A stretch of DNA of 64,000 nucleotides from an uncultured Verrucomicrobiota bacterium (GTDB taxonomy: Bacteria > Verrucomicrobiota > Verrucomicrobiia > Verrucomicrobiales > Verrucomicrobiaceae): assembly GCA_903848465.1 (NCBI GenBank), contig CAINGK010000185.1:1-64000 (forward strand), in the 5' to 3' direction. This document shows, piece after piece, positions 53,116 to 63,400 of this stretch. Position numbers and translations under genes: made by a program. Under the pieces are notes generated by a model. The model ran no database searches and was not told where the DNA came from. It saw only the letters and a list, made by a program, of their open reading frames with translations. The number at the start of each line of letters is the position of its first letter. Positions within the stretch are counted from its first letter, which is position 1.

Positions 53116-53782
53116 TCCCCAGCGCCGCAGTGTCAAAATTTGTGGCATCACCCAGCCTGCGCAGGCCGCAGTGCTGTTCGCGCTCGGTGCGGATGCCGTC
53201 GGCATCAATCTCTGGCCCAAATCCAAGCGCCACATGCCGCTGGAGGTCGCGGTCAGTTCATTGCAAGCGGTGGCAGCTAAGAACGCTCTCGTCGCCGTGC
53301 TGGTCAATCCAGACGCCACACTGCTCGACTCCACAATCTCCAGCGGTTTGTTTCAGGCCCTGCAACTCCACGGCGATGAAACACCGGCCGACGTGGAGCG
53401 CCTCATGCAGCGCGGCATCCACGTCATCAAAGCCCTCCAGGTGCGCGATGCCGCCTCACTCGCGCAGATCGGCGATTTCCCCTGCGAGTCGATCCTCCTC
53501 GACGCCTACAATCCCGGCACCTACGGCGGCGGCGGGCATGCCTTTCCGTGGGAGCTGGCCGTGCGCGCCAAAGAAATGTTTCCCGCCAAGCACATCCTGC
53601 TCTCCGGCGGACTGACCCCTGACAACGTCCGTCAGGCCGTGCAGCAGACCCAGCCCCTCGCAGTCGATGTCGCCAGCGGGGTCGAGTCGCTGCCTGGAAG
53701 CAAGGACCTGCTACAAGTCGCGAAGTTAATTGCCGAAGCACGCGGTGGGTGGGCGGCGGCGCAAAGTAGTCCCGAGCTTTAG
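53105..53782 (+). CDS. trpF: Phosphoribosylanthranilate isomerase
   Basis: A 225-residue TIM-barrel enzyme of tryptophan synthesis that converts phosphoribosylanthranilate to CdRP. The signature KICGIT is at 11-16, with the catalytic Cys. The ring-opening Asp is in ILLDAYNPGTYGGGGHAF, and the phosphate-binding loops LLSGGLTPDNV and VDVASGVE are intact. The first codons overlap the pseudo-receiver gene by 11 bases. No other trp gene is visible. Confidence 0.94.
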   Translation: MFPDPQRRSVKICGITQPAQAAVLFALGADAVGINLWPKSKRHMPLEVAVSSLQAVAAKNALVAVLVNPDATLLDSTISSGLFQALQLHGDETPADVERLMQRGIHVIKALQVRDAASLAQIGDFPCESILLDAYNPGTYGGGGHAFPWELAVRAKEMFPAKHILLSGGLTPDNVRQAVQQTQPLAVDVASGVESLPGSKDLLQVAKLIAEARGGWAAAQSSPEL

Positions 53783-53916
53783 CTCGTTCTGGAGGCCTAC
53801 GAAGGCCACTCAGCACGAAATTGGTCGCACCATGCCCAAGCGGCCACGAAGCAAACAGCAATCCCTTGTGCTGCCCCGGTCATTCGTCATTCTACCTTCG
53901 TCATTCGTCATTTTTT

Positions 53917-54291
53917 ATGCAGCCCGACCCCTTCCGCCTTCGTCTCTCCGCCCTCGTGGGCTTCCTCTCCATTGCCCTGGGCGCATCCGGCGCGCACGGG
54001 TCCATCCATGACAAACTCGTGGCCACCGGGCAGCTCGCCCATTGGGAAACCGCCGTGCAGTACCATCTGCCCCACGCCGTCGTGCTGCTACTGCTGACGT
54101 TGCTAGCCAGCAGCAAACCGCTCATGGTCTGGGCCTGGCGCATGTTTTTCGTCGGCATCCTGCTCTTCAGCGGCTCGCTTTATGTGCTCGCCTACACCAG
54201 TACGAAATGGCTTGGAGCCATCACCCCGCTGGGCGGATTGAGCTTCATGATCGGCTGGGTACTCATCGCAATGTCCGCGAAGGGAAAATAA
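53917..54291 (+). CDS. DUF423 family membrane protein
   Basis: A 124-residue protein with four predicted membrane helices and the typical DUF423 core: LSALVGFLSIALGASGAHG, WETAVQYHLPHAVVLLLL, LLFSGSLYVLAYTSTKWLGA, and LGGLSFMIGWVLIAMSA. The function of this family is unknown. The ATG at 53917 gives the proper N-terminus. It lies just after a short stretch in which CATTCGTCATT is repeated; this is probably an intergenic repeat. Confidence 0.9.
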   Translation: MQPDPFRLRLSALVGFLSIALGASGAHGSIHDKLVATGQLAHWETAVQYHLPHAVVLLLLTLLASSKPLMVWAWRMFFVGILLFSGSLYVLAYTSTKWLGAITPLGGLSFMIGWVLIAMSAKGK

Positions 54292-54375
54292 GTCGTCACA
54301 GCAATCTTCACGACACGCGAAAAACACGTTGCGCCATGATGGGAGCTTGCTCCTATACCGGCCCTTCAAGTCAGA

Positions 54376-54448
54376 GGCTCGGTAGCTCAGTCGGTAGAGC
54401 AGGGGATTGAAAATCCCCGTGTCGGCGGTTCGATTCCGTCCCGAGCCA
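54376..54448 (+). tRNA. tRNA-Phe (anticodon GAA)
   Basis: A standard cloverleaf: acceptor GGCTCGG with CCGAGCC, D arm GCTCAGTCGGTAGAGC, anticodon stem GGGGA with TCCCC around TTGAAAA (GAA), and T arm GGCGGTTCGATTCCGTC. The discriminator is A at 54448; the CCA end is not fully encoded (CCT follows). It is a possible integration site for the accessory genes that follow. Confidence 0.95.
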
Positions 54449-54755
54449 CCTCTTGCGTTAAATGCATTGAGGTTGAAGGTTTTGACCGCTGTTCAGCGGG
54501 ATTTTGAGTTTTGGGTTCAGCGGTAAGTTCAGGAGAGTTGAATGTTTGCGATTTTCTTTTTTGGGTGGGTCGGTTCGAAAATGAGTCCTCCGGGGCGGAC
54601 CTGCCAGGACATTGCCACATAGCCCATTTCATCTGTAATTTCAGCCCTGACGGTTGGATTGGTTGCGGCGTGCAAGGCAGCTCACAAGTGATCCATGAGG
54701 GCACGCGATTTTTGTGTGGCGTCATCGACGTTGGTGAGTGTTTCTTGGTCAAGGC
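54449..54755. other. Spacer after tRNA-Phe
   Basis: About 310 bases with no supported gene between the tRNA and the accessory ArdC/ImmA-like gene. No repeat of the tRNA end longer than about 8 bases was found beyond the accessory genes. Confidence 0.45.
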
Positions 54756-55631
54756 TCATGATTTGGTGAGTGACTTGGATTGCCGTTTTTTTGCTCTTAA
54801 CCGGGCTGGCAGTTGACCCTTGGCCATTTCCTCAATGGCTCCTGCGGCCACGAGAATGGCATCCAGGCTGAACACGGGCAGGGCAGTGCCATCTTGAAGG
54901 TGACTCGATAAATAACTGGCGGAAGCAGGCATGACACGAAAGCGCTGGCATACGAGCCACGCCACCGCCTCGGCTTCCAGTTCTCTCGTTTTGAGGTCGA
55001 GAGTCGCCGGGCGTTCTGGCCACCATTCATCCTTGAGTCGTCCCAGATGCCCGCAGAAAAGATGTCCAAGTTCGTGGGCTATCGTGGCGAATTGCTGTGT
55101 GCGGGTATGAGTGGTGTTGAGGCTGATTTGGTAGCCAGTTTTGGTTCGTTGAATTGCTCCCGCCAGATTTGGGTGCAGCAGGTGGTTCTCGATGGTAATT
55201 CCCGCTCTCGTACACAGCCGGCGCAAACGGCTGAATGTTAATTCCGTCACCTCTCCATGCACGTCAAAGCTGCTTTTCATGGCCTCCAAGATTTCGCGGG
55301 GCAGTTCGCCACCTTCGGTGTCAGTGACGTCAAAAACGAACAGCACTGGACGCATGGGGGCAAGGATAACCAAAGGCCGAGCACCAGCCTTGAGCGTGCG
55401 CTTGAGTTTCTGCCATTTCTCGGGAGGTGCCACAAAGAGCGCTTTTGAGTTCTGAATGTGCAACAGCAGGCAGTTGAAGGGAGAGTATGCTGGAAGGCGA
55501 CGTGTGAATTCCAGCAAGGCCCTAAAACCAGCGCTAGTGGCGTAATTCAGAGCGCTGCGGATAAGCTGGTCGATGGCAGCAACTTTCGTATCCTCATCGG
55601 CTGTGGTAAATGGCAGTTCCGCTTGTTTCAT
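54756..55631 (-). CDS. ArdC/ImmA-IrrE-like metallopeptidase (putative anti-restriction or regulator-cleaving protein)
   Basis: A 291-residue protein. The N-terminal domain (about 20-130; SPFNCLLLHIQ, APPEKWQKLKRTLKAGARPL, LVILAPMRPVLFVFDV) resembles the DNA-binding domain of ArdC-type proteins. A zinc-metallopeptidase domain follows with HELGH at 186-190 and a third-ligand Glu in the RELEAEAVAWLV region. ImmA/IrrE proteins cleave repressors in mobile elements; ArdC proteins block restriction. Both are usually carried on mobile DNA. The ATG overlaps the stop of a 62-codon frame (ATGA), so it has a coupled upstream partner. GC is lower than in flanking housekeeping genes. Confidence 0.78.
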   Translation of the reverse strand: MKQAELPFTTADEDTKVAAIDQLIRSALNYATSAGFRALLEFTRRLPAYSPFNCLLLHIQNSKALFVAPPEKWQKLKRTLKAGARPLVILAPMRPVLFVFDVTDTEGGELPREILEAMKSSFDVHGEVTELTFSRLRRLCTRAGITIENHLLHPNLAGAIQRTKTGYQISLNTTHTRTQQFATIAHELGHLFCGHLGRLKDEWWPERPATLDLKTRELEAEAVAWLVCQRFRVMPASASYLSSHLQDGTALPVFSLDAILVAAGAIEEMAKGQLPARLRAKKRQSKSLTKS

Positions 55632-55816
55632 GGTGCTTGTTGGAATTTATCAGCGGCTTCTGCTGCGCGGTTGAAGGGATGCAGGATGTTGGTGGCCGAT
55701 TCGACGAGCAGCAGCCAACCGATGGAAAACTTCGCATCGGTTTCAGAGGTGGTTTGCAATGACTGAACGACCGCATTCATCTCCAGGATGGTTTCCCATA
55801 ACGATCCTTTGAACAC
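55628..55816 (-). CDS. Small protein coupled to the metallopeptidase gene
   Basis: A 62-residue frame with a GTG start. It is helical and soluble (AVVQSLQTTSETDAKFSIGW). Its stop forms an ATGA overlap with the ArdC/ImmA-like gene, which supports a real gene. It overlaps the 83-codon frame upstream by 74 bases in another phase, so a frameshift joining the two is possible. Confidence 0.5.
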   Translation of the reverse strand: MFKGSLWETILEMNAVVQSLQTTSETDAKFSIGWLLLVESATNILHPFNRAAEAADKFQQAP

Positions 55817-55994
55817 GATTGTGGATGTCCGCTGGTGATGGTTCCATCACTTCAGACAACTCGAATATTTCTGAGATGACGTCGTGCTTGGTGGAAATTA
55901 GGCTATCACACAGCGCCGTAATTTGGGCATTCGCGCCCTCAGGCAGCGTGAGATTGGGCAACTCGGTCTGAATATAAACGGCGTTGCTCATCAT
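55743..55994 (-). CDS. Small protein of unknown function in accessory patch
   Basis: An 83-residue frame (SNAVYIQTELPNLTLPEGA, then LCDSLISTKHDVISEIFELS), probably helical. It starts with two tandem ATGs inside the broken metallophosphoesterase gene. No family is recognised. It may be the front half of a single gene whose rear half is the 62-codon frame at 55628-55816. Confidence 0.45.
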   Translation of the reverse strand: MMSNAVYIQTELPNLTLPEGANAQITALCDSLISTKHDVISEIFELSEVMEPSPADIHNRVQRIVMGNHPGDECGRSVIANHL

Positions 55995-56139
55995 AATCCC
56001 CCAGGAAGATCACTTTGTGCCCTTCGGAGTGGCGGAAGCTTCCGCTGTGAGGCTGGTAGCCCAGTTTTTTGAGCAGGGCTGTGAGTTTGTCGTTCTGTCC
56101 GTGGATGTCGCCGATCAGGTCATAGGATTGTGGTTTCAT
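55939..56139 (-). pseudogene. Truncated metallophosphoesterase gene (5' fragment)
   Basis: The first 48 residues (starting MKPQSYDLIGDIHGQNDKL and ending VIFLGDY) match the start of calcineurin-like metallophosphoesterases, including GDIHG and the second-motif beginning GD. The expected DRGP and everything after are missing; the frame runs 17 more codons in unrelated sequence to a stop at 55939. The break near 55990 coincides with the start of the small accessory gene, so this looks like an insertion or deletion junction. Confidence 0.75.
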
Positions 56140-56198
56140 TGCACCGCCATCATCGCCCGAAACATACGCATCGACCATGTGGCAAAATGGTGTATATA

Positions 56199-56212
56199 TT
56201 ACTTAAAAGTAA
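56199..56212. promoter_or_regulatory. Inverted repeat just upstream of the LysR start
   Basis: TTACTT-AA-AAGTAA, ending three bases before the ATG of the LysR gene, within an AT-rich stretch. It could be an operator that blocks initiation. The evidence is only the dyad. Confidence 0.35.
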
Positions 56213-56215
56213 GTT

Positions 56216-57145
56216 ATGAGTGACGCCCTCCCACCTCTGAATGGTCTTTCCCTGGATCGTTTGCGCAACTTTCTGGCCTTTGCGGACAAAGGTTCTATCG
56301 CCAAAGCAGCCCCTGGCAGCCTCACTCGCCAAGCTCTCATCAGCAGGCAGATCGGGGAGTTGGAACAATACTTCGCCACCGAACTCACCGTGCGACGCGG
56401 GAAAACTCTGGCGCTTTCCGAAGCTGGTGAAAATTTGGCGAATCTCGTGAGGTCGCAATTTCAGGACCTGGAGGAGTTTCAAAAGAAGCTGCGCGGCCAG
56501 TGCAGGACCTTCAGCATCGGGGCCGGCGCGAGCGTGCTGGAATGGTTGGTGGTGCCCTGCGTGTCCAAGATTCGGAGCCTGCTTGGCGACTCCGCCCTGC
56601 GGCTTTCCTCACAGCGCAGCAGAGAACTCGTGGAGAGCATTCGGGATGGGCAACTCGATTTTGTCATCGTCCGCGATGACGCCATTTCGGAGGAATTGCG
56701 TCTCAAATCGAGTTTGCCGCTGTGCAAGCGCGTGTTGTTCACTCTGTGCGCTTCTCGCAAACTGCTTGGCCGCAAACCCACCACTGCCCTCAGTGATCCT
56801 ACTGAGTGGCAATCACTGCCCTTCGCGGCCAGTGGCGGGGGCGGTCAGTTGGATGCAACCTTTCGAGCGGCCATGACCGCCGCCGTGGGAGACTTTCATC
56901 CGGTGGTCGAGTGTGATTCGATGCTGCAGGTGCGCGAGTTGATCGTGCAGGGCGTCTGCGCGGGACTGCTGCCCTCCTTTGGAACTCATGGGCTGGATGA
57001 GCACGATGTCGTGATGCGCGAGTTTGCTCCCATGAAGGACTTCGGGCGCTCTCTGGTCCTGCACTGGAATGAACGCCAGATGCGCCGGCGCGGGGTAGGG
57101 GAGTCTGTGATCAAGGGAATCGCCAAGGCGCTGGGGAAGTCCTGA
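56216..57145 (+). CDS. LysR family transcriptional regulator
   Basis: A 309-residue LysR-type regulator. The N-terminal winged helix-turn-helix (about 9-68; LDRLRNFLAFADKGSIAKAA, then ISRQIGELEQYF) is followed by a periplasmic-binding-like effector domain (92-300). The recognition helix is somewhat unusual, with GSLTRQALISRQI in place of the common S-Q-S-A-V-S-x-x-I. It is divergent from the truncated metallophosphoesterase. No target operon is obvious; the giant gene downstream starts 266 bases later on the same strand. Confidence 0.9.
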   Translation: MSDALPPLNGLSLDRLRNFLAFADKGSIAKAAPGSLTRQALISRQIGELEQYFATELTVRRGKTLALSEAGENLANLVRSQFQDLEEFQKKLRGQCRTFSIGAGASVLEWLVVPCVSKIRSLLGDSALRLSSQRSRELVESIRDGQLDFVIVRDDAISEELRLKSSLPLCKRVLFTLCASRKLLGRKPTTALSDPTEWQSLPFAASGGGGQLDATFRAAMTAAVGDFHPVVECDSMLQVRELIVQGVCAGLLPSFGTHGLDEHDVVMREFAPMKDFGRSLVLHWNERQMRRRGVGESVIKGIAKALGKS

Positions 57146-57411
57146 ATTAAACGCCTGGGGTAGTTTGCAAAGCGGCGTGTCCACGAAGAAGTTTTGCACG
57201 AATTGAACCCGGGTTCCAGAGATGGGCGGCGTTTTTGATCCTATTGGAGTGGTGGAACTGGGGAAGACTTTAACTGTGGCGATGTTCGTTTTTGCCCTTT
57301 CATAACCCGGTGCTGAGGCAGATTTGTGCGGTTGGCTTTCGAGGCCTGTGTGGCGGTAGTTTTTAAACTGAATGCTTGGCAACTCAGAGCTTTTTGGAAT
57401 TAAATTCTGAT

Positions 57412-60400
57412 ATGATTGAAAAAATGCGCTCCATCGCCTTAGGATTTGTCTGGCTAGCCTGTGCCACGCTACGATCGCAGGATTTATCGGCGACTCTTTC
57501 CAGCATCGCGTCGGGTGCAGGCGCGCCGAAGGTGGTGTCGAAGGCGCTGGTGCCGTGGCTGGATGAGGCGGGCTTTGACCGCCTGAAGGAGGCGCTGGAT
57601 GCCACCGCGCAGGCAAAGAAGCGCGGTGCGCCAGAATGGATGGCTATGGCCTGCGTGGAGGAGCATTTGCAGCGCCCGACGCAGGCGCTGTCGGCGTGGA
57701 AAAAAGCCTGCGCCAACCCGCAGAACACCTCGGCGCTGATGCAATTGGGGATGGCGCATGCGCTGGCGCGGCTGCGGCAGTTTGATGAGGCGGTGAAGGT
57801 GCTGGAGGAGATGGATGCGACCAAGGCAGACGCGCACAGCGTGCAGGAGGCCGTCTTGCTGCTGCACAGCCTGGCCTCCGAGGGCGGGCAGCGTTCAGAC
57901 AGGCAGACACTGCCGCAGCGCATGGCGGAGAAAAGACCCGACGATGCGGAACTCAAGCTGCTGTTGGCACGACTGGCGATGGAACGAGGTTCCTCACCGG
58001 AGACGATACGCAGCGCCAAAGAAGCCCTGAGCCAAGCGAAGGATGCGCCGGCCAAGCTGGCCTGGCTGCTGGTGGTACTCGACAATGAATTGCAGCAGGG
58101 CAAAAATCTGGAGGCCACGAAGGAAGCGCTGCAAGGTCTGGCGGAGACCCCGCCGAATTCGGAGGACGAATGGCAACTGCTGGGGCGGCTGACCCGTGCG
58201 CTGCAGATGAGAAATCGCAACCCGACCAAGGCGAACATGCTCACCGAGGCGGAGGTGGCCGAGCAGTTTAAAGACCGGCCCGCCGTGGTGCGCCGCATGG
58301 CTGCCTCCCTGCGTGCGGCCGGTGCCACGCCCGCCGCGCAAAAAGTGCTCGGCCTGCTGAAGGAAGACGCTGCGGCAAAGAAGCTGATCACTGACTGGCA
58401 GGAGGAGGACGGGAGCGAACCACAACCGACCGAGCGCCAGCGCATGGCCGCTGTGAGCAAGGTCGCAGACGCCGAAAAAATAGCGGTAGTTCCAGCCTGG
58501 CAGGAGGAAGTGCAGAAACTGGACGGCGAAGCCCGCTTGAAAAAACTGCTCGAATTATGGAAGGCGGACCCACGGGATCAGGCGGCGGCCTTGCAACTGA
58601 TCGATCACTTCCTCGCGAACTACAACAACAGAAGGGAGGCGGAGATGCAACAGGTGGTCATACAAACGCATTTTGCATGCGCGGACAGCATCGCTCGGCA
58701 GACCTGGTGGCGACAGCTCGCCCGGAAGCGCTCACTCAGTGGTTATCAGGCGATGCAATGGTGTCAGTCCATGCGATGGGACATGGGCGAAAAAGCCGAC
58801 TGCTGGGAAGCGCTGGCACTCACTCAGCGGGATTCCTTCCTGTCGCCCTTGCGTGAGGCGGTACGCCTAGCGCCCGATAACGAAAGAACGAAAATGGATC
58901 TGGCCAGGACGCTTTGGCGCAATGGCTACTTGGCAGACTCACTGCGCCAGCTTGACGGGATGACGACCCCCCATGGGCAGGCGGCTGCGCGTTTGGAGAT
59001 TGCAGTCATGGATCTGTTCAAGGGGCGGCCGCATGCGGCGACACGTACGATGTTTGAACTAGCGGGCCATGAAGCTCTGGGTGAAGACATGGCAACGACG
59101 CTGAGCGCCGGGCTGATGGCGTGGCGCGAGTGGGCGGATGCTGTAGATTTTTTGGCCTCACAACGACAGCGGTTTCCTGCAAATTACCGACTGGCGGCTC
59201 TTCACGGACTGGCGCTGCAAGGCGCTGGTGAGCAAAACAAGGCGGGCGAGGTGTTCCTGAAGATGGGCGAATTTGTGCAGGAAATCTCGCCGACGCCGGA
59301 CGACGAATTTTATGAGGAAGTAGAACGAAGCATGCGAAGAGGTCCCCGAGCTTACGCCTCTGGGGATGGCCTGCTGGAATGGATGCAACTGCAGGAGGCC
59401 GTCAGCAACATGCAGCAGGAAGCCCTGACGATGAAGCAATGGATCGCGCAGCAGCAGTACAGACTGGCCGGTTATTCCCGCCCCCTGCTGACACTGCAGA
59501 CGGTATCCCAAGCCGCAGCCTGGGGCATGGCGCATCTGTTTGCCATGGTGGCCGAGCAGCCCGAAGCGGAGCGCCAGGCATGGGTGGAGAAGGCGCGCAC
59601 GTCAAAACTGCCGATGCCGGAGCTGCTCGTGGCAGGCAAAATCATCCAGGAGAAAGACCAGCGTTCACGGCTGACACTTGACCCAGCATGGATCGAAAAA
59701 CATCTGGATCTGCCCTGGGTCGGACCGCTCTGGCTGCAACAGGCCGCTACGCAACAACCGCCCAAATCCGTCGAGGTGGCGCTGGCATTGAAGGTGTCAC
59801 GAGCCACTTTGGAAACCCATGTCTTCACCGCGCTGAGAGCGGCACTGCTGGCCTGGCGTGTCACGCCGCAGGACCCCGCCGTGCTTGATGCCGTGATGAC
59901 GGCGTTGGCTCACGGCAAGCCGGAGGACGCAGCCGAGTTGATCGCTCAAACGAGATCTGACCTGGGACAGATCCCGTTGGAGGCACGGCGCAAAGCGGCA
60001 CCCCAGTTGATCGAGGTGCTAATTTCCCTATCGCAAAAAATCACTGACGATCCAGACCGCCATCGAGTACATCAGGAACTGATACAGGGCGCACTGTGGC
60101 TGGGTGCATGGGAGGCAGCGGCGCAGCAGGCTGAAGCGGCGCTGGCCTCCAGACCAGCCTCACTGGCCGGAGACGCGGCGGATGCAACCCATTCCCTGAA
60201 AGCGCAGGCCGAGAGACGACTGACATATCCCACTGCCGTTCTGTCATGGCCGCCCCAGAATGGCAGTGAATTCTGGCCCTATTTTTCCATGGCTTCAAAG
60301 GACGGGGAAGAAGCTGTGATTATTAAGGCGGAGGAGAAAGCCGCATTCCTAGCTGCTGGATCGAAGATCCAGGACTGGCGCTTGAAATTGCAGTGGCATC

Positions 60401-63400
60401 TGCTTGGCGGCGACCAACCCGGTGCGAAAAAGGTGGTGTCAGCATGGCTTCAGGCGCAGCCGGTGAATCGTGACGCGGTGCTCACAGCCGCCGGGCTGGC
60501 TGTAGCGGAGCAGGATCTGCCACGTGCGCTGGACCTTCTGCATGCACGAATGCAGGCGCAAAAGATACCCGAGGAACGGCTGGTGGCGCAGATCGACTAC
60601 CTGCTGGCTGGCACTTATCATGGTGAACGCCCTTCCTTGCGTGAAAGCATGTCCCGGCGTGGAATCCAGACCACTGAGCAGCTCACACCTCCTCCAGCGG
60701 CTCATCTCAAACGGCTGCGAAAAATCGCAGAAGACCTGCTCCCCCGGCTGCAAAAAATACCGCAGAGTTATCGCTCGCTGTGGGCGGCGATATACAAGGG
60801 ACTGGGGCTACAGGCAGAAGCGGACACTCTGCGTGACAAGCCAAGACAGCAGCAAGAACCTCAAGCGGTACTCTGGAGCGGCATGGACAGTGCGTATGTG
60901 AACCTCCTGGAACGCTCTATAGGCGAACGGGAGACCTCGGCATCCCCCAACGACATCTTATGGCTGCTTGAGCCCCAACAAGCCTCACCTACAGCACCGG
61001 CGGTGGAAGTGCTGGTGCGCTTTCTGCGGCACGAGGCGGACAAGCGGTTCTTCGGTTTGCAGGGAGACGATGGTCAGCTTGAACAATGGCAGCGCATCAT
61101 CCGGAAGAATGACCTAGCCAAGAGCGTGCTGGCGGCAGTCGATCCAGGCAAATCCCCCACCTGGCGGCGGCTGGCACAGGCGGTGCATGCGGCAGAGGCC
61201 TGCGAGGCCTGGGGGCAGGTGGTTGCCTGGGGTGCTGAGGCGCTCAAGCTGGATGCTGGCAGCCAAACCCTGAAGCTGGCCTTGGCCGCAGCACGGCTGC
61301 GGTCCAGCGGCGACCCCACAGCAATGGTAGAAGCATTCAAAGCACTGCCCCCCGCTGAAGCCTATCGCAACTTGAGCGCCCTGCTAAAAACGGCCCTGAA
61401 GACGGCGGACTTCGCTCAACGGCTGAAACTGGCCGAGGCGGTGGTGCGGCTGGCCGGGCAGCAACCAGCCATCATGTCACCCACGGAGGAAGCCCGAGGT
61501 GAGGCGGTGACTGACACGTTTGCGCTGATTTCCGATGCCGTGAATGACCGTGAAGGGCGCAGCGTGGCCCCTGCGATCTACGGAGAATTAGCCCCTCGTC
61601 AGAATGCCAATCCCAAACAGCAGCCCTCGACCAACCCTGCCACCGCCGATCAACTGGAAACGCGAAAAAAACGGTTCGCAGAGTTATGCGACCTGTCCCT
61701 GAAACATCCAGAGTGGATGCGCGAGACGCTGCGCCGACTGGTCACACGCCATCTGGTGGACGGGCAGCCGGAAGCATCGGTGCTGGTGGAATACATCAAG
61801 CAGGGGCTGGCCGCACAGCCGCAGCAAAAGCAGTCTTACTTCAATGCGTTTGCAGGCTTGGGACTGAACCTCAAAGACGGGAGCATGCGGCTCCGGCTGG
61901 CACGGCTGGCCTTGCAGCAGCTCGACACCATCTATGACGACCCCAAGCGCCAGATCCACCAGGACTCAGAGTCGAGCAATTTGGTTCAACTCATCGGCGG
62001 TGAGATTCTCGGAGCGAAGCATCCGCCTCTCTGGGCCTTGTGGGAATGCCCGCTGGACGCGATCACCGGCCAGTACCAGCACACGCCGGAACAACTGGCG
62101 CTGAACAAAGAGCGCCGTGAACTGATGGATCAGTTGTGGCAGGCCTCGGAATCGCTGCCACAGTTGCGCCGGCAGTTGTTTCCCACCTGGGCAGGATACC
62201 GGCTGCACTTCGTGGACAAGATGGATGAAGTGCTCGCGGTGGCGCGCACCCTGAACGATGCGCCCAATGCTCGCTCCCTGCTGCGTGATTTTGTGGACAA
62301 GGCGGTGCAGTCCTATGAAAACCCACACCATGTTCTTGCCGCAGAGCTGGTAGAGGCGCTGCTGCATGACCAGTCGTCCAATCTCAAGCCCGAGGAGATG
62401 GCGGAACCGGTCAGCCAAATCATCCGCGTCCTGACCCTGGGACGCAATAACCAGGCGGACCCGATGCCCCCGCTCTCCGCCACACCCGAGGAGGCGGAAA
62501 AACTCCTCAGCCTGGACCTGCAGCAAAGACGGCGTGCCGTGCTCTCACGGCTCACGGAGCTGCTGGGCAAAGACTACGCCACCACACCCGAATTGATTTT
62601 TGCCCAGTTTGAAGAGGCGCTGCGGCAGAACAAGGACGTGAAGAAAATCACACGGGACATCGTCAAACAGTCTGAACGCCAGCCGCAGCAGATGCGGCAG
62701 GCGCTGGTGGCGTTTATCCAAGCTGGCAATGGCAAGCATCTGAGCCGTGGCCAAACGAACGGCTACAGCGGCGGTGTCTGGCAGCTTGACCTGAGGCTAC
62801 GCTGGTTCTCCGCCACGCTCGAACTGGGCAAACAGTTGATGAAAACCGATGCCAAGGAGGGTGAGTCCCGGTTCGAATGGCTGCAATACTGGATCATGGA
62901 CCTGATCCAGCCCAACCTGCTGGCGGAGCCACCCGTGCCCCCGCCAAATGGGATGGAACCCGGGCATGGCGGAGTCTATGGCAGCACGGCGCTGCAATAT
63001 GCCAAACAGCCGCTGCTCAAGAAACGTGACGAACTGCTCCTGACCGGCGTGGAGCTGGCGATGCAGCAGAGCGAACTCTGGTTGGATGAATTCCATGCCT
63101 ATACGGCCCTCCAGATGGTACGCATGCCTCCTGGATCCCGGCAGATCATGGCCGTGCTGGACAAGCATTGTGCCAGCCGCCCGGAGCAGTATGTCACCGC
63201 CTTGAGGAAATGGACCGACAACGGTGCCTTCAAGTCCCTGGAGGCCCGACTGGCAGGCGCGGACATCATATTGAAGGCACTCGATGCCTGGCCCAAGAAC
63301 CAGGTGGCCGGTGATTTCCACCAGCCCATCGAAGATTGGCGGCGGGTGGTGCTGGGAGTTCACTGGTCGGGGAACGTACAGGAGGTCCCGCTGGTGCCGG

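Noticed and set aside
54441..54960. Possible attachment-site repeat of the tRNA-Phe end
   Set aside because: Only about 8 bases (CGAGCCAC) recur, near 54952, too short to support an integration event.
57384..58460. A 358-codon minus-strand frame
   Set aside because: It is Ser/Ala/Cys-rich and antisense to the giant plus-strand frame, which has a signal peptide and helical repeats.
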